In this document: in pieces, positions 59,565 through 64,000 of the stretch
Layout of the letters: each line of letters starts with the position of its first letter
Position numbering within the stretch: the first letter of the stretch is position 1
Origin: Amycolatopsis azurea DSM 43854
GTDB lineage: Bacteria; Actinomycetota; Actinomycetes; Mycobacteriales; Pseudonocardiaceae
Assembly: GCF_001995215.1 (NCBI RefSeq)
Contig: NZ_MUXN01000038.1
Coordinates: 12,151 to 76,150, forward strand
Reading direction: 5' to 3'
Length of the DNA stretch: 64,000 nt
Notes under the pieces: generated by a model
Database searches by the model: none
Told to the model about the DNA's origin: nothing
What the model saw: only the letters and a program-made list of their open reading frames with translations
Position numbers and translations under genes: made by a program

Positions 59565-60521
59565 CTAGCGCCAGTGCTGCCAGCCGCTGTCGTGTCCGTA
59601 CTTCTTCCCGTCCACCGTCACCCCCGAATCCGGCATGGTGACGACGCCGATCTCGGTCCAGCCCTCCGGCAGGTCGGCGAACGCGGGGAAGGTGGCCGCG
59701 AAAGCGTGGTCCTCGCCGCCGGTGAGCACCCATTTCAGCGGGTCGGCGCCGAGTGCGGTGCCGACTTCGGTCAGCCTGCTCGACACGTCGAGATCCGCCG
59801 TCCGGATGTCGATGCCGACGTCGGAAGCCGTGGCGATGTGGCCGAGGTCGGACAGGAGCCCGTCGGACACGTCGATCATCGACGTCGCGCCGCCGTCGGC
59901 CGCGCGGATACCCGCCTCGTAGTCCGGTTCGGGGCAGCGCTGCGCGTTGACGACGCTGACCGGTGAGCGGAAACCCCGGCCGAGCACGGCGAGCCCGGCG
60001 GCCGCCCAGCCGAGCCGCCCGCAGACCGCGACGACGTCGCCGGGGCGGGCGCCGGACCGCGTCACCGGCTCCCGGCCGCCGAGGTCGCCCAGCGCGGTGA
60101 CACTGATCACGATCTGGTCGGCGCGGACCATGTCGCCGCCGACGATCCCGATCCCCGCGCGTTCGGCTTCGATCCACATGCCCTGGGTGAGTTCGGTGAC
60201 GACCGACGTCTCGGTGTCCGACGGGCACGCGAATCCCACGAGGACGGACGTCGGGCGGGCGCCCATGGCGGCGATGTCGGTGAGGTTCACCGCGACCGCC
60301 TTGCGCCCCACCTGCTCGGCGCTGGACCAGTCGAGCCGGAAATGGACGCCCTGCACGAGGACGTCGGTGGTGGCCACCGTCCGGCCGTCCGGGGTGGCCA
60401 CGACGGCCGCGTCGTCCCCCGGTCCGAGCAGTGTCGTCTCCGGCTGTTTCCGGCCGGCCGTCACCGCTTCGATCAACCGGAATTCACCGGTCCCGGCGAC
60501 CGTGCCGTCGTTCGGTGACAC
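59565..60521 (-). CDS. thiL: Thiamine-monophosphate kinase
   Basis: This 318-residue enzyme phosphorylates thiamine monophosphate to the diphosphate, the last step of cofactor synthesis. The family runs are GPGDDAAVV, TTDVLVQGVHF, AVNLTDIAAMGA and GGDMVRADQ, with IDVSDGLLSDL and TGGEDHAF further on. The GTG start at 60521 follows GGAGG. The next gene upstream is divergent. Confidence 0.96.
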   Translation of the reverse strand: MSPNDGTVAGTGEFRLIEAVTAGRKQPETTLLGPGDDAAVVATPDGRTVATTDVLVQGVHFRLDWSSAEQVGRKAVAVNLTDIAAMGARPTSVLVGFACPSDTETSVVTELTQGMWIEAERAGIGIVGGDMVRADQIVISVTALGDLGGREPVTRSGARPGDVVAVCGRLGWAAAGLAVLGRGFRSPVSVVNAQRCPEPDYEAGIRAADGGATSMIDVSDGLLSDLGHIATASDVGIDIRTADLDVSSRLTEVGTALGADPLKWVLTGGEDHAFAATFPAFADLPEGWTEIGVVTMPDSGVTVDGKKYGHDSGWQHWR

Positions 60522-60540
60522 CCGTCACCTCCACTTTCCC

Positions 60541-60552
60541 TTGTCCGGACAA
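60541..60552. promoter_or_regulatory. 12-nt palindrome TTGTCCGGACAA
   Basis: This perfect palindrome lies 20 nt upstream of the thiL start in the thiL/Lrp intergenic region. It has the TTGTC and GACAA arms seen elsewhere but spaced by 2 nt. A regulatory role is a guess. Confidence 0.35.
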
Positions 60553-60603
60553 ATGTCGATCACCGATAGTCGGAAGCCCTAGGTTTTTCCCGGGGCTGGC
60601 GAT

Positions 60604-60618
60604 ACGTTGCTACAACGT
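60604..60618. promoter_or_regulatory. Inverted repeat upstream of the RAM-domain gene
   Basis: ACGTTG-CTA-CAACGT (60604-60618) is a perfect 6-nt inverted repeat ending 36 nt before the GTG of the Lrp-like gene. It is a candidate operator. Confidence 0.4.
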
Positions 60619-60654
60619 TCCTACCTTGAGCCGACTTTTACGAAGGGGCGCGCC

Positions 60655-60888
60655 GTGGTCCACGCATACATCCTCATCCAGACCGAGGTCGGCAAAGCCG
60701 CCGCGGTCGCCGCGGAGATCTCCACCATCTCCGGTGTCACCAGTTCGGAGGATGTCACCGGACCGTACGACGTCATCGTCAAGGCCGCGGCCGACACCGT
60801 CGATCAGCTCGGCCAGCTCGTGGTCGCGAAGGTGCAGAACGTGGAGGGCATCACTCGTACGCTGACCTGCCCGGTCGTGCATCTGTAA
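60655..60888 (+). CDS. Stand-alone Lrp/AsnC ligand-binding (RAM) domain protein
   Basis: The 77-residue protein is only the RAM domain of Lrp/AsnC regulators (VHAYILIQTEVGKAAAVAAE, GPYDVIVKAAADTVDQL) with no DNA-binding helix-turn-helix. Such small proteins can bind amino acids and form oligomers with full-length Lrp proteins. The GTG start at 60655 has GAAGGGG 6 nt upstream. It is followed by the DUF3515 gene. Confidence 0.88.
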   Translation: MVHAYILIQTEVGKAAAVAAEISTISGVTSSEDVTGPYDVIVKAAADTVDQLGQLVVAKVQNVEGITRTLTCPVVHL

Positions 60889-60907
60889 GAGGTGGTGTAG
60901 TGGTCCG

Positions 60908-61450
60908 GTGGCTGACACGGACACCGGCGCTCCTCCGAAACCCCTGCTGATCGCGGCCGCCTGCCTCGCGGTGCTGCTCGTCGCGGGCGTGGCCGTCTTC
61001 GGGCTGACCCGCGGCGCGGAATCCGAGGCACCGGCCGCCGACGGCCCGCTCCCGCTCGTCCCGGTCCCGGCGCCGCAGTCGGGATCACCCGATTGTGCGA
61101 AGCTCGTCGGCGCGCTCCCGCACGAGCTCACGTCGTCCGGGAACACGCTGGTCCGGCGGAAGCTGGCCGACCCCGCCCCCGAGGCGACGGTCGGCTGGGG
61201 CACCGGCGACCCGGTGGTCCTGCGCTGCGGGCTCGGCAAACCGCCGGAGCTCACCCGGACCTCGCAGCTGCGGACGATCAACAACGTCCAGTGGCTGCAG
61301 GTCGAGGGTGAGGGTTCCGCGACGTGGTTCGTGGTGGACCGGCCCGTCTACACGGCACTCACCGTGCCGGACACCGCGGGGACCGGGCCGCTCCAGACCA
61401 TTTCGGACGTCATCGGCGCGAACCTCCCCGCGGTGCCGCTGCGTTTCTGA
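60908..61450 (+). CDS. DUF3515 membrane-anchored protein
   Basis: This 180-residue protein has an N-terminal helix (about 13-33, LIAAACLAVLLVAGVAVFGL) and an extracytoplasmic domain of the DUF3515 family. That family lies beside thiL and ddl in actinobacteria (Rv2980). The GTG start at 60908 lies 19 nt after the RAM gene, so the two are probably cotranscribed. It is convergent with the dehydrogenase gene. Confidence 0.88.
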   Translation: MADTDTGAPPKPLLIAAACLAVLLVAGVAVFGLTRGAESEAPAADGPLPLVPVPAPQSGSPDCAKLVGALPHELTSSGNTLVRRKLADPAPEATVGWGTGDPVVLRCGLGKPPELTRTSQLRTINNVQWLQVEGEGSATWFVVDRPVYTALTVPDTAGTGPLQTISDVIGANLPAVPLRF

Positions 61451-61467
61451 CCGCCTGCGTTTCTGAT

Positions 61468-62436
61468 TCAGGGCACCAGCAGGGTCTTCCCGGTGTAGCG
61501 CCGCGCCTCGATGTCGGCGTGCGCGGTGGCCGCCTCGGACAGGGGATACGTCGCGCCGATGACCGGCGTCAGCGTTCCTTCGGCCGCCTGTCGCAGCACT
61601 TCCCGCACCCGGCGGGGATTGTCGGGCCAGAAGCCGACCAGCTGCGCCATGTCCACAACGGACAACCGGGCATGGTCGGCGTCGCCGATCACCGTTTCCG
61701 CGCCGCTGGACATGCCGTAGCCCGAGAACCGGCCGCCGTTCTTCAGCAACGCCAGAGAGGCGGCGCCCAGTTCGCCGCCGACGCCGTCGAAGACCACGTC
61801 CAGCCGGTGGCCTCCGGTGCGGGCGAGGACCTCGCCGGTCCAGTCCGCGGTGGAGTAATCGACCGGCTCGGCGCCCAGTTTCCTGGCGATCGCGGCCTTT
61901 TCGCCGCCGCGGACCGCCGCGATGACGGTCGCGCCCGCCGCGCGGGCGAGCTGCACCAGCAGGCTGCCGAGACCGCCGACGCCCGGCGACACCAGAACCC
62001 GCTCCCCGGCCGCGACCGGGGTCTTCTCCAGCAGCGCAAGCGCGGTACTGCCGTCGTTCAGCAGGGCCAAGGCGTGCTGAGGATCGAGGCCGGCCGGAAC
62101 CGGGAAGGTCTCGTCCGGCAGCGCGATGACCGTGTCCGCGTATCCCCCGCCGTACCCGCCGACCGCGCTGGAGACGACCACCTTGCCCAGCCAGGTCTCG
62201 TCGACCCCGGCGCCGACCGCGTCGACGGTGCCCGCCACCGCGCCGCCGGGCACGTACGGCGGCTCGACAGCGAACACTTCGGGACCGTCACCCCGCCGGA
62301 TGAGGGTGTCCAGCCAGCCGACTCCGGCCGCCGTCACCGCGACGCGGAGTTCACCCTCTCCGGGTTCCGGAGTGGGCAGTTCGACCTGTTCGAGAACACT
62401 GGGATCGCCGAATCGGGACACTGTGATCGTTCGCAT
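61468..62436 (-). CDS. Zinc-type MDR oxidoreductase, quinone-oxidoreductase-like
   Basis: This 322-residue medium-chain dehydrogenase/reductase has a GroES-like N-terminal domain and a Rossmann NAD(P) site (SPGVGGLGSLLVQLARAAG at about 149-167). It lacks the cysteine-rich structural-zinc lobe, so it resembles zinc-free quinone oxidoreductases using NADPH. The substrate is unknown. It is in line with the MocR gene upstream, 33 nt away. Confidence 0.93.
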   Translation of the reverse strand: MRTITVSRFGDPSVLEQVELPTPEPGEGELRVAVTAAGVGWLDTLIRRGDGPEVFAVEPPYVPGGAVAGTVDAVGAGVDETWLGKVVVSSAVGGYGGGYADTVIALPDETFPVPAGLDPQHALALLNDGSTALALLEKTPVAAGERVLVSPGVGGLGSLLVQLARAAGATVIAAVRGGEKAAIARKLGAEPVDYSTADWTGEVLARTGGHRLDVVFDGVGGELGAASLALLKNGGRFSGYGMSSGAETVIGDADHARLSVVDMAQLVGFWPDNPRRVREVLRQAAEGTLTPVIGATYPLSEAATAHADIEARRYTGKTLLVP

Positions 62437-62469
62437 GATCGCAAGGTAGGACCTCCAGTTCGCTGGAGG

Positions 62470-63828
62470 TCAAACGAGAACGGGGATCAGCGGCTTGAGC
62501 GCGGAGTGCAGCGCTTCCCGCGAACAACCCGCGTAACCGATGAGGTTTCCGAACACCGTCGGCGTCCCGGCGAAGTGCCGGGCCAGCCCGTCGAGCCGGA
62601 TCCCCGCGCGTTCCGCCGCCGTCATCCGCGCCGCCTCGTCGGCCGCCGATCCACAAGGGACGACCAGATGCGCGCCCGCGTCGTCGCCGAGCACCGGGAT
62701 CCCGGCCGACGTCAGGGCGGCCGAAACCAGGGACCGGCGCTCCGAAAGTTCCCGCCGGAGCTTCCGCAGGTGCCGCCCGAGATCGCCGTGCCGCGCCAGT
62801 TCGGCGAGCACCCGCTGCCCCGCGGGTGACGGGCGCGTCCCGGTCGCCTCGCGGTATTCCAGCACCGCGGCCGCGACCGGTGACGGCGCGACCATCCAGC
62901 CCGCGCCCAGCGCCGGGGTGAGGATCTTGCTCGTGGTCCCGAGATGCGCGACGACGTCGGGCGCGAGCGCGGCCAGCAGCGGCAGCGGCGCGACGTCGAA
63001 CCGCAGCTCGCCGTCGTAGTCGTCCTCGATCACCAGCATGCCTTCGGCGCGGGCGAGTTCGACGAGTTCGACGCGGCGGGACGCGCTCATCCGGCTGCCG
63101 AGCGGGTACTGGTGCGCGGGCGAGCAGTACACGGCGCGGACGTCGGCCGGGACGGCGTCCGGGCGCAGGCCCTCTTCGTCGACCGGGACGGGCACGACCT
63201 CCATCCCCGCCCGCCGGAACGCCTGCACCGCGCGCTGGTAACCCGGCTCCTCGATCGCGACCCGGTCGCCGCGTGAGAGCAAGGAGCCCGCGAGTTCGAT
63301 CACCGCCGCCGTCGTCCCGCCGGTGGCCAGCACCGTCCCGGCGGCGAGCCCGCGGTGGCGGAGCAGGTGTTCGGACACCGCGTCCCGGTACGCGGGCAGA
63401 CCGGCCCTGTCCTCGCGATAGGTCGGGCGCGGGTCGGCGGCGGCCCGCCACGCGCGGCGCCACGCGGCCCTTTCGACGCCGTCGGCCCAGGGGACGCCCG
63501 GGGTGAGGTCGACCAGCGTGGGCGGGGTGGTGGGAGTCCCGGGCGCTGGGCCTTTCGACGGCCTGTCCGCGGGCGGGGTCGTGGTGACGTAGGTGCCGGA
63601 GCCGTGGCGGCCGGCGATCCAGCCCTCCGCGTGAAGCTGCTCGTACGCCGCCGACGTCACGGTGCGGCTGACGCCGAGCCGGTTCGCGAGCGCCCTGGTC
63701 GAGGGCAGCCTGTCGCCGCCGCGCAGATGCCCGTCACCCGCGGCCGCGCGCAACGCGTCGGCCAGCTGGACCGCGAGCGGGACGAGCGAATCGCGGTCGA
63801 GACTGACCGGCAGAGCGGTGTCGGACAT
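62470..63828 (-). CDS. MocR-family PLP-dependent regulator
   Basis: This 452-residue protein has an N-terminal GntR winged helix (LPSTRALANRLGVSRTVTSAAYEQLHA) and a C-terminal aminotransferase-like domain. The lysine in GTTSKILTP binds PLP. PdxR-type proteins activate pyridoxal phosphate synthesis, others control nearby genes. The ATG at 63828 has GGAG 7 nt upstream; one 12 codons further is possible. It is divergent from a flavin-oxidase gene, a likely target. Confidence 0.9.
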   Translation of the reverse strand: MSDTALPVSLDRDSLVPLAVQLADALRAAAGDGHLRGGDRLPSTRALANRLGVSRTVTSAAYEQLHAEGWIAGRHGSGTYVTTTPPADRPSKGPAPGTPTTPPTLVDLTPGVPWADGVERAAWRRAWRAAADPRPTYREDRAGLPAYRDAVSEHLLRHRGLAAGTVLATGGTTAAVIELAGSLLSRGDRVAIEEPGYQRAVQAFRRAGMEVVPVPVDEEGLRPDAVPADVRAVYCSPAHQYPLGSRMSASRRVELVELARAEGMLVIEDDYDGELRFDVAPLPLLAALAPDVVAHLGTTSKILTPALGAGWMVAPSPVAAAVLEYREATGTRPSPAGQRVLAELARHGDLGRHLRKLRRELSERRSLVSAALTSAGIPVLGDDAGAHLVVPCGSAADEAARMTAAERAGIRLDGLARHFAGTPTVFGNLIGYAGCSREALHSALKPLIPVLV

Positions 63829-63850
63829 GCTGTACTCCGCGGTTCCGGGA

Positions 63851-63897
63851 AGTGGCCTTCTCAAGTATAGGAGAATTGGCCGTTATTACAGGCCACT
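63851..63897. promoter_or_regulatory. Split inverted repeat between mocR and the oxidase gene
   Basis: AGTGGCC (63851-63857) and GGCCACT (63891-63897) flank 33 A/T-richer bases, with an extra TTGGCC inside. It is in the 90-nt divergent promoter region, where a MocR dimer could bind. Confidence 0.4.
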
Positions 63898-63918
63898 CGC
63901 GTGGGTGAGACTGCTCGC

Positions 63919-64000
63919 ATGCCCACACCGCTGTCTCCCACCGACCGGACCACGCTCAACCGCAAGAAGAACCGCGCGCTCACCGACCGCTCGGCGCTGT
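63919..64000 (+). CDS. Pyridoxamine-5'-phosphate-oxidase-family protein (partial)
   Basis: Only the first 27 codons are in the window (MPTPLSPTDRTTLNRKKNRA, then LTDRSAL). The opening resembles actinobacterial FMN-binding proteins of the PNPOx-like family, where LSPT and RGRKRA-like runs precede the split-barrel domain. It is divergent from mocR, the usual arrangement for that pair. The gene continues past the window edge. Confidence 0.65.
   Translation, partial: MPTPLSPTDRTTLNRKKNRALTDRSAL

Overview
The window is high-GC actinobacterial DNA, most likely from the Pseudonocardiaceae and plausibly Amycolatopsis. This is inferred from codon use, GTG/TTG starts, ATGA-type gene overlaps, a mycobacterial-type mce operon, and many hairpins built on a GTGAAGGCCTCCTT-like core near gene ends. 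I recognise 62 genes, the last one cut by the window edge. I see no rRNA, tRNA, CRISPR array or transposase.

The backbone is a broken-up version of the Mycobacterium tuberculosis Rv2924c-Rv2980 block (order recalled, not computed). It contains mutM, rnc, rpmF, a DUF177 gene and sepIVA (9.0-13.9 kb); coaD and rsmD (16.2-17.3 kb); pyc (42-45.5 kb); recG, a DAK2/FakA-like gene, rpmB and ung (51.9-57.1 kb); and thiL plus a DUF3515 gene (59.6-61.5 kb). Accessory modules sit in the gaps.

Region by region: 0-8.9 kb holds a large LuxR-type ATPase regulator, a PadR/HAAS membrane pair, a GntR-regulated ABC transporter, and an operon of an XRE regulator, an ImmA/IrrE-like metallopeptidase and a membrane protein. 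10-11.3 kb is a secreted PL6-type polysaccharide lyase inserted between rnc and mutM. 14-16.1 kb has a SigE-type sigma factor with a putative anti-sigma factor, and a secreted tandem guanyl-specific RNase. 17.4-24.7 kb carries a HelD-like RNA-polymerase ATPase, a 1273-residue HTH/nSTAND/WD40 protein and a luciferase-like oxidoreductase. 25.4-34.7 kb is a complete mce operon (two YrbE permeases, MceA-F, two Mce-associated proteins). 34.7-39.4 kb encodes five secreted proteins, two of them close paralogues of a DUF6801-like family and a third a more distant relative. 39.4-41.7 kb has a PucR-type regulator and an arginase-family enzyme. 45.5-51.8 kb has a subtilase with an altered oxyanion hole, an erythromycin-esterase homologue divergent from a TetR regulator, a GNAT enzyme, and an EACC1-like/caspase-like pair that looks like a conflict or cell-death module. 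57-64 kb has small metabolic and regulatory genes, including an altered gamma-carbonic-anhydrase-like protein and a MocR regulator divergent from a flavin-oxidase gene.

The most interesting items are the EACC1-caspase operon, the tandem RNase with one degenerate domain, the HTH-nSTAND-WD40 protein, two copies of a hairpin assembled from 21-nt units, a TTGTC/GACAA inverted repeat in three promoter regions that bracket the mce and secreted-protein block, and the dispersed perfect-arm hairpins.
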